Assembly: GCA_964649415.1 (NCBI GenBank)
Contig: CAZYSK010000141.1
Coordinates: 1 to 10,887, forward strand
Direction of reading: 5' to 3'
DNA: 10,887 bases
Source of the DNA: CAZYSK01 sp964649415
GTDB lineage: Bacteria; Chloroflexota; Anaerolineae; B4-G1
Positions 1 through 5,292 of the stretch are shown one piece after another; within the stretch, counting starts at the first letter, position 1, and each line of letters begins with the position of its first letter. The notes beneath the pieces were generated by a model. The model made no database searches and was not told the DNA's origin. It saw nothing but the letters and a program-made list of their open reading frames with translations. A program made the position numbers and the translations under genes.

Positions 1-74
1 TATGCGTCGCGCGCGCTACTTGTCGGTTTGAGGCGTAGCTTCGCTAGACGCTTACGTTTGTAGTAAGCGCGGAT

Positions 75-159
75 GCTGCGGACATTGACCGTGCGTCCGC
101 GGAAGTCATGCCGGCAGGATGCCGGCGGTCCATTGATCGTGTGCCCGACTGTCCGCAGC
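75..159. repeat. Nested inverted repeat in gene-free left edge
   Basis: Bases 1-197 hold no gene I can support. The visible structure is a perfect 10-bp inverted repeat (gctgcggaca at 75-84, tgtccgcagc at 150-159). It encloses a 5-bp stem (gaccg 87-91 with cggtc 126-130) and a 6-bp hairpin (ccggca 111-116 with tgccgg 120-125, loop gga). Neither strand shows a T-run after the outer stem, so this is not a standard intrinsic terminator. It lies just downstream of the acetyltransferase stop codon. It could be a folded RNA, a dispersed palindromic repeat, or chance in GC-rich DNA; I cannot tell which. Confidence 0.35.
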
Positions 160-197
160 GGAGTGGCATTCTGAGGTGGCCCGGCGAGAGGCCAGGG

Positions 198-728
198 CTA
201 ACGCAGCGATTCTCCGAAGAACAGAGCGATGTCCTGATTGGGCCAGTAGTGATCGTTATAGCCGCAGAAGCTCAGCCCGCGTGACTGGCACAGCCGAATA
301 GCCGGGTAGTTCTTGGTCTGGACCTCGAGCACCAGCCGCACCAACTCCTGGTCCCGTCCCCAATGCGCGGCGGCCCGCAACAGAGCCGTTCCTATTCCGC
401 GCCGTCGCCAGGGCCGGTCGACGACCAGATCGCCCACCCAGGCGATGCCGTGCTCGACCTGGGCGGTCAGTGCCACGTACCCCCGAACGGCACCTTCGTC
501 CTCTGCGGCCAGGAAGCCGTCGCGCCGCCGCCACCCGGCCAGCAGATCCTCACCCTGGCGTGGATAGTCAACTCGCACCTCGCGGGGCAGACGCGCGACC
601 CGGAACGTGACCGCCAGCGCCTGGGCGACCGTCCGTGCCTCCATCTGCCAAACGCGGTCGGTCGTGTAGGAATGGTCCAGTGCGTGGCACGCTTCCAGGT
701 CTCTGGGCTCTGCCGGTCGTATTCGCAT
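198..728 (-). CDS. GNAT family N-acetyltransferase
   Basis: This is a 176-residue cytoplasmic acetyltransferase of the GCN5-related fold, which moves an acetyl group from acetyl-CoA to an amine. The acetyl-CoA pyrophosphate loop (motif A) is visible as RRRGIGTALL at residues 108-117, after the beta-4 strand WVGDLVV at 98-103. The C-terminal part, NYPAIRLCQSRGLSFCGYNDHYWP at about 140-163, resembles the end of streptothricin- and ribosomal-type acetyltransferases. The fold is clear, but the substrate cannot be read from the sequence. The start at 728 is supported by a purine-rich Shine-Dalgarno (ggggaga, complement of 734-740) about five bases upstream and by a promoter at 786-814. The gene is single, with 120 bases separating it from the miaA stop, and its length is normal for a one-domain GNAT protein. 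Confidence 0.85.
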   Translation of the reverse strand: MRIRPAEPRDLEACHALDHSYTTDRVWQMEARTVAQALAVTFRVARLPREVRVDYPRQGEDLLAGWRRRDGFLAAEDEGAVRGYVALTAQVEHGIAWVGDLVVDRPWRRRGIGTALLRAAAHWGRDQELVRLVLEVQTKNYPAIRLCQSRGLSFCGYNDHYWPNQDIALFFGESLR

Positions 729-785
729 GCGACTCTCCCCGATGCCGGTACTCGGTGTTCCGCATACCAGGGTGTGTTGAGAATC

Positions 786-814
786 ATTGTACCACCAGGC
801 TATGGTTGAGGCAA
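786..814 (-). promoter_or_regulatory. Predicted sigma-70-type promoter of the GNAT gene
   Basis: On the minus strand, a -35 box TTGCCT (complement of 809-814) and a -10 box TACAAT (complement of 786-791) are separated by 17 bases. Transcription would begin near 779, giving a leader of about 50 bases before the start codon at 728. The gene therefore need not depend on read-through from miaA. Confidence 0.55.
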
Positions 815-848
815 ATGTGCCTGGCGTGGCCTTCCCCGCTGCATAGCC

Positions 849-1823
849 TCACCCCGGCTGTGCCTCCAGCCACGCCTTCACGAATGCCTCGATCTCCTCT
901 GGTTCTGTCTGTGCTGCGTCGAACCAGCGAATTGCGGGGTCGTTGGGGCGGAACCAGTTGTGTTGGTGGCGGATGAAGCGGCGCGTCACCCGCTTGATCT
1001 CCGCCACGACCTCCTCAAGCGTGGCCTCCCCGGCGAAATAGGGCTTGAACTGCACGTATCCCAGGCCAGACATGGCCGGCAGGTGCCATCCGTATCCCGC
1101 CTCAACCAGGCGGCGGACCTCGTCCTCCAGGCCGGCTGCCAGCATCGCCTCGATACGCTGGTCGGCACGGGCATACAGCGCGGTCCGCTCTATGCTCAGG
1201 CCGATCTGCAGGATGTGGTAGGGGGGGGCCTGCTTTCGCTGCTGCACGGAGATGGGGCGTCCCGTGACCAGGCATACCTCCAGGGCGCGGATGACGCGGC
1301 GCACGTTGCGCGGGTCGATGCGCTGGGCTGCGGTGGGGTCCAGTTGGGCCAGCCGGGCGTGCAGTTGCTCTGCCTGCCCCTGCCGGGCCTGCGCCTCCAA
1401 CTCGGCCCGCAAGGTGGGGTCGGGCGGCACGCGCGGGATGCGCCATCCCTCCACGACGGCGCGCACGTATTGGCCGGTGCCCCCGACCAACAGGGGCAGC
1501 TTCCCGCGGCCGTGAATGCCGGCGATCGCGGCGTAGGCAGCTTCCTGGAACTCGGCCAGGCCCACCGTCTCGTCGGGCTCGGCGACGTCGATCAGGTGGT
1601 GCGGAACCTGTGCGCGTTCCCGGGCCGTGGGTTTGGCCGTGCCGATGTCCATCCCCCGGTAGAGCAGGCGGGAGTCAGCGGAGACGACCTCGCCATCCAG
1701 CCTCTGGGCCAGGTGAAGCGAGAGCGCAGTCTTGCCCACCGCCGTCGGCCCGACGACGACGACGAGCGGGCCGTCGCTCATCTCGCGCCGCTCATTCTCT
1801 GGTCCCGCGTTCTTGCCCATCAT
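849..1823 (-). CDS. miaA: tRNA dimethylallyltransferase MiaA
   Basis: MiaA transfers a dimethylallyl group from DMAPP to N6 of A37 in tRNAs that read codons beginning with U, the first step toward ms2i6A. Numbered from the start used here (324 residues), the P-loop GPTAVGKT is at 25-32 and the family motif SADSRLLYRGMDIGTAKP is at 48-65, with the catalytic-type Asp50. GGTGQYVRAVVEG is at 114-126, the helical insertion domain follows, and RRFIRHQHNWFR at 281-292 is the usual C-terminal arginine-rich segment. Length is normal for the family. The start at 1823 follows a gagggg sequence and lies 8 bases after the stop of the upstream yraN gene, which suggests co-transcription and coupling. An internal ATG at 1781 would give 310 residues, equally compatible with family alignment, but has a poorer ribosome site. 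One oddity is GYVQ at 255-258, where many homologues have a basic residue (GYRQ or GYKE). Confidence 0.95.
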   Translation of the reverse strand: MMGKNAGPENERREMSDGPLVVVVGPTAVGKTALSLHLAQRLDGEVVSADSRLLYRGMDIGTAKPTARERAQVPHHLIDVAEPDETVGLAEFQEAAYAAIAGIHGRGKLPLLVGGTGQYVRAVVEGWRIPRVPPDPTLRAELEAQARQGQAEQLHARLAQLDPTAAQRIDPRNVRRVIRALEVCLVTGRPISVQQRKQAPPYHILQIGLSIERTALYARADQRIEAMLAAGLEDEVRRLVEAGYGWHLPAMSGLGYVQFKPYFAGEATLEEVVAEIKRVTRRFIRHQHNWFRPNDPAIRWFDAAQTEPEEIEAFVKAWLEAQPG

Positions 1824-1831
1824 CTCGCCCC

Positions 1832-2194
1832 TCAGTCGATGTTGTCGTACACCTCGATCCGCAGCAGGCGTCCCGCGCGATCCATCTCCACCGCCACCAG
1901 GCCCAGCCGCCAGTCTACGTCGTACAGGTCGTGCTCGGCCAGGTAGGTGAGCGCCACGTCGGCCATGCGCTGCTGCTTGGCCGGTGTCAGCGATTCCTCG
2001 GGCGTGCCGAACTCCCTCCCGCGGCGGGTGCGTACCTCGAAGAAGTACCATGCCGCACCCTGCCGGGCCACGGCGTCCACCTCGCCCGCCCCGCAGCGCC
2101 AATTGCGCTCCACGATCTGGTAGCCCCGGCGGGCCAAGGTCGTGACGGCCATCTCTTCACCGCGTTGGCCCAATCTCACCCGTGCGTCGCTCAT
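1832..2194 (-). CDS. yraN: YraN family protein (UPF0102, endonuclease-like fold)
   Basis: This is a 120-residue member of the UPF0102/YraN family, which has a restriction-endonuclease-like fold and no firmly established function; a role in DNA repair or recombination has been suggested for the family. The signature is visible: an N-terminal LGQRGEEMAVTTLARRGYQIVERNWR segment (8-33), then GEVD at 37-40 with the metal-site Asp40, and FFEVRTRR at 51-58 in place of the usual FVEVKTRR. FGTPEESLTPAKQQRMADVALTYL (62-85) is the conserved helix. I chose the ATG at 2194 because it follows a gagg Shine-Dalgarno at about nine bases and gives the family-standard N-terminus. A start at 2236 would add 14 residues that the family lacks. 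It is the first gene of a likely yraN-miaA operon. Confidence 0.9.
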   Translation of the reverse strand: MSDARVRLGQRGEEMAVTTLARRGYQIVERNWRCGAGEVDAVARQGAAWYFFEVRTRRGREFGTPEESLTPAKQQRMADVALTYLAEHDLYDVDWRLGLVAVEMDRAGRLLRIEVYDNID

Positions 2195-2239
2195 TGTGGT
2201 TGTCCTCGTGCGCTCGGTATCACAGTGCCAATCCACGCC

Positions 2240-2268
2240 ATGGTATACCAGCGTGGTTCAGACGTCAA
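2240..2268 (-). promoter_or_regulatory. Predicted promoter of yraN-miaA, overlapping a palindrome
   Basis: On the minus strand, TTGACG (complement of 2263-2268) is followed after 17 bases by TACCAT (complement of 2240-2245). An alternative -10, TATACC, sits at a 15-base spacing. The -10 area is covered by an imperfect palindrome: ccacgc at 2233-2238, a perfect 10-base palindrome tggtatacca at 2241-2250, and gcgtgg at 2251-2256. This could be an operator. The promoter is divergent from the plus-strand promoter at 2290-2317. Confidence 0.4.
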
Positions 2269-2289
2269 GCAACCTCGCTTCGGAGGGAT

Positions 2290-2317
2290 TTGACGAAACG
2301 GGGCGATGGTGTAGAAT
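2290..2317 (+). promoter_or_regulatory. Predicted promoter reading toward the microprotein and lipoprotein genes
   Basis: TTGACG at 2290-2295 and TAGAAT at 2312-2317 are separated by 16 bases, a good sigma-70-type match. Transcription would begin near 2324, leaving a leader of about 370 bases before the first supported start codon at 2696. That length is unusual and leaves room for a regulatory RNA or a decayed gene. An inverted repeat within it, gtggcca at 2372-2378 with tggccac at 2416-2422, encloses a second pair, aagct at 2379-2383 with agctt at 2400-2404. Confidence 0.5.
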
Positions 2318-2406
2318 GCGAGCAACTGAACTGCAGCCTGTTTCACAATACCGGAGCGACAGTTAGTGCAAGTGGCCAAAGCTAGCAGGGTAAGGGCATA
2401 GCTTGA

Positions 2407-2657
2407 TGTCTTGCCTGGCCACCTCCCATCGCTAGCGATTGTCTCTCCCGAAGACACACACAGGAGATCGCCCGGCTGACTGACGAGGTCGCCGGTGTGA
2501 TCAAGACCACGTTCTCGATCAGCCCGCACATGTTGGACGTGCGTGCTGCAATCGGATGCGTATCGGCCACGGACCGGTCGTGGGAGATCGCGCCGGCCCT
2601 GTCGCGGGTTGCGACCACGCGGGGTACGTCATCCGGCTGGTGGGCATTGAGATCTAG
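2407..2657 (+). pseudogene. Possible frame-broken gene remnant, function not recognised
   Basis: No intact gene is convincing between 2324 and 2695. One frame stays open from 2407 and reads like real protein in the middle (QEIARLTDEVAGVIKTTF at about 2461-2514), with a character loosely like the C-terminal domain of phenylacetate-CoA-ligase-type AMP-forming enzymes. It then degrades into low-quality Arg/Ser-rich sequence. A second frame from about 2556 reads MRIGHGPVVGDRAGPV and ends in GYVIRLVGIEI with a stop at 2655-2657, just before the Shine-Dalgarno of the next gene. A frameshift between the two would join them into one relic. This is pattern reading only, and the region may simply be an untranslated leader. 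Confidence 0.22.
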
Positions 2658-2695
2658 GCCGGGCCGCCTGCGCGCTGGAAACGGAGGGACGGGCA

Positions 2696-2815
2696 ATGGT
2701 CATGGTGGTGCGGGGATCCGGGTGTCCGCTGTGCGGGCAGGCGTTCGAGCGGCGCGCTGGCGATGTGATCGCGCCGGAGCGAGCAATCTGTGATGCGTGT
2801 TTGCAGTCACTATGA
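2696..2815 (+). CDS. 39-residue zinc-ribbon-like microprotein (two CxxC)
   Basis: A short ORF encodes 39 residues with CPLC at positions 10-13 and CDAC at 32-35, separated by 18 residues. This is the arrangement of a minimal four-cysteine zinc ribbon or knuckle. A strong Shine-Dalgarno (ggagg in acggaggg) lies about eight bases before the ATG at 2696; a second in-frame ATG at 2702 is possible. The stop at 2813-2815 is 16 bases before the ATG (2832) of the downstream lipoprotein gene, so the two are probably co-transcribed. The evidence for a real gene is the ribosome site, the paired cysteines and the sensible spacing. Family and function are not recognised. It could act as a small regulator, a metal-binding chaperone or a protein partner, but nothing in the sequence decides between these. 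Confidence 0.6.
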   Translation: MVMVVRGSGCPLCGQAFERRAGDVIAPERAICDACLQSL

Positions 2816-2831
2816 GTATCAGAGGAGCATG

Positions 2832-4109
2832 ATGAAGACAGCAGAGCAAGAATCACTATTGTATATCTTGATCGGGGTTCTCTTATTGACGATGACCCTC
2901 TCGATAGCCGGTTGCGGGCTCACACAGTCCTTCGGACCGACAGAGACCCCTACGCCGACCAATACGTCGACGCCGACGAACACGCCGACGCCGACCAACA
3001 CTCCCACGCCAACGAATACACCGACGATCACACCGACGCCTACGCCCAGCGGGCCGGCGTTGGTCGTGGCTTCGATGCCGGACGTGATCCCCTGCGAGCC
3101 GTGGGGCGAAGATGGCTGCCGCTGGGACTATGTCGTGACGTTCACGGAGGAGAAGGGCATTGCGGCGACCATTGAGCGCATAGGGCGGCGCTATATCGAC
3201 GCGCGGGGCGGTGTGTGGACCAGCAGCGGCGGTGAGTGGTTCGATAAGGTCGTCAATGTGCCCGCGGGGGGCAGCGGCACGTATGATGCGTGGGTGCGGA
3301 CCAAGCACGATAGCGATGGCGACTTGCGCGGCGGTACCTTGACCGTCAGCTACAAGGGCACCGACGAGCGAGGGAACGCGTTCTCCGGCAACGTCTCGGC
3401 CAGCCTGGCCGGGGCGCCAGCGACCCCCACGCCGAAGCCCGATGCCGGCGCTACAGCGACCGCTGAGGCCGAGGCGGCTTCGGCGGCAAGTGCGGACGCG
3501 GCTGTGGTGGCGACCACGTTGGACATACGTGAAGGGCCGGGCATGGGCTACGCTTCGTTGGGTACGCTGGCCCAGGCCGATACGGTCGAGGTGGTGGGGC
3601 AGTCAGGCGACTGCGCCTGGTTGCAGGTCGCGACGGTGGATGGGCTGGTGGGCTGGATCGCTGGGGGCAGCGAGCACGCAGAGTTGCGCGTGGCTTGCGA
3701 TACACTGCCGCCGGGCACGTTCCGACCGTTCACTGGTGTCATCGTGCCCAACACGCGCGGCGGCGGACAGGGCGAACTGGTCGTGAAGAACGGCACCGAT
3801 TCGGACAGCGTCGTGATTTTGATGCTCGACGAAGTGCCAGTGGCTTCGGCCTATGTGCGCGCGGGCGATTCGTTCACACTGCAAGATATCCAAGACGGCA
3901 CGTATCATCTGTACTTCAGCAAAGGCTCTCAGTGGAACGGCGCGACTTTCACCCAGGCCGCAAGCTACCAGCGCTTTGAGGACGCGTTCGACTTTGCGAC
4001 GGCGAGCACGGAGCACACGTCGTGGGAGGTGACGTTGTATGGTGTGCAGGGTGGCACCGCCTCGACCGAGTCGCTCGATCCCAGCCAGTTCCCGAGCCTG
4101 GGGGAGTAG
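2832..4109 (+). CDS. Lipoprotein with TPTN linker, beta-sandwich region, SH3b domain and C-terminal beta domain
   Basis: This is a predicted surface lipoprotein of 425 residues. A hydrophobic signal (residues 9-27) ends in a lipobox IAG-Cys28. A Thr-Pro-Thr-Asn low-complexity linker (37-72) of the kind common in Chloroflexota surface proteins follows. Residues about 76-195 look like a beta-sandwich (VVTFTEEKGIAATIERIGRRY, GGTLTVSYKGTDERGN), with Cys88 and Cys96 able to form a disulfide. An Ala/Thr/Pro-rich second linker leads to a bacterial SH3 domain at about 225-290 (LDIREGPGMGYASLGTL). The last 130 residues (GELVVKNGTDSDSVV, AGDSFTLQDIQDGTYHLYFS) form another beta-rich domain that I cannot name. 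No catalytic motif is visible; binding to cell wall or another surface polymer is the likely role, by inference. The start at 2832 follows agaggag; 2829 and 2790 are in-frame alternatives, and 2790 would begin inside the microprotein gene and spoil the signal peptide. Confidence 0.85.
   Translation: MKTAEQESLLYILIGVLLLTMTLSIAGCGLTQSFGPTETPTPTNTSTPTNTPTPTNTPTPTNTPTITPTPTPSGPALVVASMPDVIPCEPWGEDGCRWDYVVTFTEEKGIAATIERIGRRYIDARGGVWTSSGGEWFDKVVNVPAGGSGTYDAWVRTKHDSDGDLRGGTLTVSYKGTDERGNAFSGNVSASLAGAPATPTPKPDAGATATAEAEAASAASADAAVVATTLDIREGPGMGYASLGTLAQADTVEVVGQSGDCAWLQVATVDGLVGWIAGGSEHAELRVACDTLPPGTFRPFTGVIVPNTRGGGQGELVVKNGTDSDSVVILMLDEVPVASAYVRAGDSFTLQDIQDGTYHLYFSKGSQWNGATFTQAASYQRFEDAFDFATASTEHTSWEVTLYGVQGGTASTESLDPSQFPSLGE
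2940..3047 (+). repeat. Tandem repeat coding the Thr-Pro-Thr-Asn linker
   Basis: This is a degenerate short tandem repeat, built from acg-ccg-acc-aac-type codons, within the lipoprotein gene. It encodes alternating PTPT and PTNT units, residues 37-72. Such linkers usually tether an extracellular domain away from the membrane and are prone to length change by slippage. Confidence 0.85.
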
Positions 4110-4175
4110 ACACAGGCCCGGCGTCGGTATACTATTCTCGGAAGTGTGCGCGCACGAGAACGGCGTCACCCCCTC

Positions 4176-4202
4176 CTGATGGCGTTTTGGGATGCCTATC
4201 AG
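4176..4202. terminator. Weak hairpin between converging lipoprotein and nth genes
   Basis: The 89 bases between the two converging stop codons lack a classical T-tailed terminator. The best structure is ctgatggc (4176-4183) pairing with gcc and atcag (4194-4202) through one bulged t, with a 10-base loop that includes tttt. It overlaps the nth stop codon. A second weak pair, ttctcg/cgagaa, flanks a gtgcgcgcac palindrome near 4135-4160. Neither is strong evidence of termination. Confidence 0.2.
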
Positions 4203-4873
4203 GCCTGGGTGGCGCCGTTGGCTTGGTAATAGGCGCAGTGATCGCGGAGCACGCAGCGCTCACACTCCGGGTTGCGGGCGTGACAGACGGCGCGGCCGTG
4301 GAAGATCACGTTGAGGTGGAACGGGTAGTACAGCTCCGGCGGGACCAGGGCCTCCAGCACGTCGTGGGCCTTCTCCCGCGAGGTGTTCATCGGTATGAGG
4401 CCCAGCCGCCGGGTGACCCGGTGGACGTGCGTGTCCACCGGGAAGGCTGGTTTCCCCAGCGCAAACAGCAGCACGATGGCGGCGGTCTTGGGACCCACGC
4501 CCGGTAGGTCGAGCAGCCAGGCCCGGGCCTCCTCCACAGGTAGCTGGTCGAGGAAGTCGAGGGAGAGCTTCCCCCGCGCGTCGCCGATCCGGCGCAGTGC
4601 CCCCTGAATGCGGGGGGCCTTGGTGGGGGCGAGCCCGGCCGGGCGGATTGCCTCGACCAGCTCCTCCAACGGCGCGTCGCGCACGGCCTCCCAGGTGGGC
4701 AGGCGCTCGCGCATGCGCTCGAATGCCCGATCGCGGTTGACGTCGTTGGTGTTCTGCGAGAGGATGGTGCCGACGAGCGTGGCGATGGGATCACTGGCGT
4801 GCCAGGGCTGGTCGCCATATTCGGCGAGCAGTAGTTCGTGGACGTGCAGGATGCTGACAGTCTCAAGTTTCAT
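4199..4873 (-). CDS. nth: Endonuclease III (HhH-GPD DNA glycosylase with 4Fe-4S cluster)
   Basis: This is a 224-residue bifunctional DNA glycosylase/AP lyase of base excision repair, acting on oxidised pyrimidines. The helix-hairpin-helix LPGVGPKTA (123-131) carries the catalytic Lys129, and the GPD loop PVDTHVHRV (145-153) carries the catalytic Asp147. The Lys-to-Asp spacing of 18 matches E. coli Nth (K120/D138). Four cysteines (197, 204, 207, 213) follow the C-x6-C-x2-C-x5-C cluster pattern. The segment LSQNTND (38-44) differs from the E. coli LSAQATD but occupies the same substrate-pocket position, so damage preference may differ. Both catalytic residues and the cluster are intact, so the enzyme should be active. 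The ATG at 4873 lies at the edge of a tandem repeat that fills the 5' leader; the ribosome site (gag, then agctac) is weak and repeat-derived. The gene converges on the lipoprotein gene. Confidence 0.93.
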   Translation of the reverse strand: MKLETVSILHVHELLLAEYGDQPWHASDPIATLVGTILSQNTNDVNRDRAFERMRERLPTWEAVRDAPLEELVEAIRPAGLAPTKAPRIQGALRRIGDARGKLSLDFLDQLPVEEARAWLLDLPGVGPKTAAIVLLFALGKPAFPVDTHVHRVTRRLGLIPMNTSREKAHDVLEALVPPELYYPFHLNVIFHGRAVCHARNPECERCVLRDHCAYYQANGATQA

Positions 4874-5034
4874 GTAGCTCTCAGTTGCGGATGGAACTTG
4901 GATAAGAGCGAGCAGGGATGCTCGCGGTCCACCGGGTCTCGGGTTTCATGTAGTTCTCAGGTGCGAATGGAACCTGGTAAGAGCGAGCAGGGATGCTCGC
5001 GATCCACCGGGTCTCGGGTTTCACGTAGCCCTCA
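4868..5034. repeat. 75/76-bp tandem repeat in the nth leader (two full copies plus a partial)
   Basis: Two near-identical direct copies, 4868-4943 (76 bp) and 4944-5018 (75 bp), are followed by a partial copy, 5019-5034. Each full copy carries a perfect 7-bp hairpin, gcgagca-ggga-tgctcgc, at 4908-4925 and 4983-5000. Read on the minus strand, each copy begins with gag-N2-ctac followed by an ATG or GTG and the codons for KPETRW. The copy at the nth end supplies the nth start codon and the matching MK-ET residues, after which similarity is lost. This looks like a dispersed intergenic repeat that expanded in tandem; a search of the genome would show whether it occurs elsewhere. Confidence 0.85.
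4881..5024 (-). other. Possible leader ORF made of repeat units, upstream of nth
   Basis: From a GTG at 5024, preceded by gaggg, the minus strand stays open for 47 codons across the partial copy and copy 2. It gives KPETRWIASIPARSY and then KPETRWTASIPARSY, and stops at 4881-4883, seven bases before the nth ATG. An internal ATG at 4949 could also start it. Translation is unproven and the product is repeat-derived, but ending so close to nth could couple its translation to nth. Confidence 0.25.
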
Positions 5035-5040
5035 AAGGGA

Positions 5041-5068
5041 ATTATAGCACAGGGCGGTGATTGGACAA
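5041..5068 (-). promoter_or_regulatory. Predicted nth promoter
   Basis: On the minus strand, TTGTCC (complement of 5063-5068) and a perfect TATAAT (complement of 5041-5046) are 16 bases apart. Transcription would begin near 5034, at the outer edge of the repeat array, so about 160 bases of leader including both repeat hairpins would be transcribed ahead of nth. Confidence 0.65.
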
Positions 5069-5138
5069 TTGGGGTTGTCTGGCGATAGAACAACGCACAA
5101 CCCGGCACGCACGTGGTGGCTCGTGTGGTCCACAACTC

Positions 5139-5166
5139 TTGCCTGTATCCCTGAGTGTGCTATACT
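5139..5166 (+). promoter_or_regulatory. Predicted tdh-kbl promoter
   Basis: TTGCCT at 5139-5144 and TATACT at 5161-5166 are separated by 16 bases. The -10 context tgtgctatactcc closely matches that of the divergent nth promoter (tgtgctataattcc). Transcription would start near 5173, giving a leader of about 120 bases. Confidence 0.6.
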
Positions 5167-5188
5167 CCCGTCTGCACGGTGATATTGC

Positions 5189-5251
5189 CCACGTTTGCCT
5201 ATGCCAAGTTGGAGGTCCGGTGCTGCCGGACGGGTCAACTTGCTTGCGTGT
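5189..5251 (+). promoter_or_regulatory. Structured hairpin in the tdh leader
   Basis: A two-part stem lies in the tdh leader: caagttg (5205-5211) with caacttg (5236-5242), an internal loop of gag opposite gggt, then gtccgg (5215-5220) with ccggac (5226-5231) closing a tgctg loop. A further cacg/cgtg pair may extend the base. There is no T-run, so it is not a simple terminator. It does not match the glycine riboswitch or another class I know. The position, between promoter and tdh start, makes a regulatory role possible. Confidence 0.4.
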
Positions 5252-5292
5252 ATCCGCAGTGTAGGACGATATGCTATTGAGGAGGTATCACA

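Noticed and set aside
1..63. C-terminus of an upstream gene entering at the left edge
   Set aside because: One plus-strand frame ends at a tag at 61-63 after about 20 basic and hydrophobic residues. That is too short and without motifs, so it cannot be supported.
960..1946. Long plus-strand open frame opposite miaA
   Set aside because: It is a shadow of miaA and yraN on the other strand. It has no recognisable motif, and both minus-strand genes have clear family signatures.
1824..2102. N-terminal extension of MiaA
   Set aside because: The frame stays open to 2102, but the extension lies wholly inside the yraN gene, is Arg/Gly-rich shadow sequence, and MiaA proteins begin a few residues before the P-loop.
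2497..2793. 98-codon plus-strand open frame as an intact gene
   Set aside because: No ribosome site precedes its ATG, the second half is low-complexity Arg/Gly/Ala sequence that overlaps the microprotein gene in another frame, and only a short central stretch looks protein-like.
4871..5034. T-box riboswitch in the nth leader
   Set aside because: The minus strand of each repeat reads ggtgga(c/t)cgcgagc, close to the T-box GGUGGNACCGCG signature, followed by a hairpin. There is no Stem I with a specifier loop, the downstream gene is a DNA repair enzyme and not an aminoacyl-tRNA synthetase or amino-acid gene, and the motif occurs twice as part of a repeat.
5173..5292. Glycine riboswitch ahead of tdh-kbl
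   Set aside because: The pathway makes glycine, so this was an attractive idea, but the conserved glycine aptamer core sequences and the tandem aptamer layout are absent.
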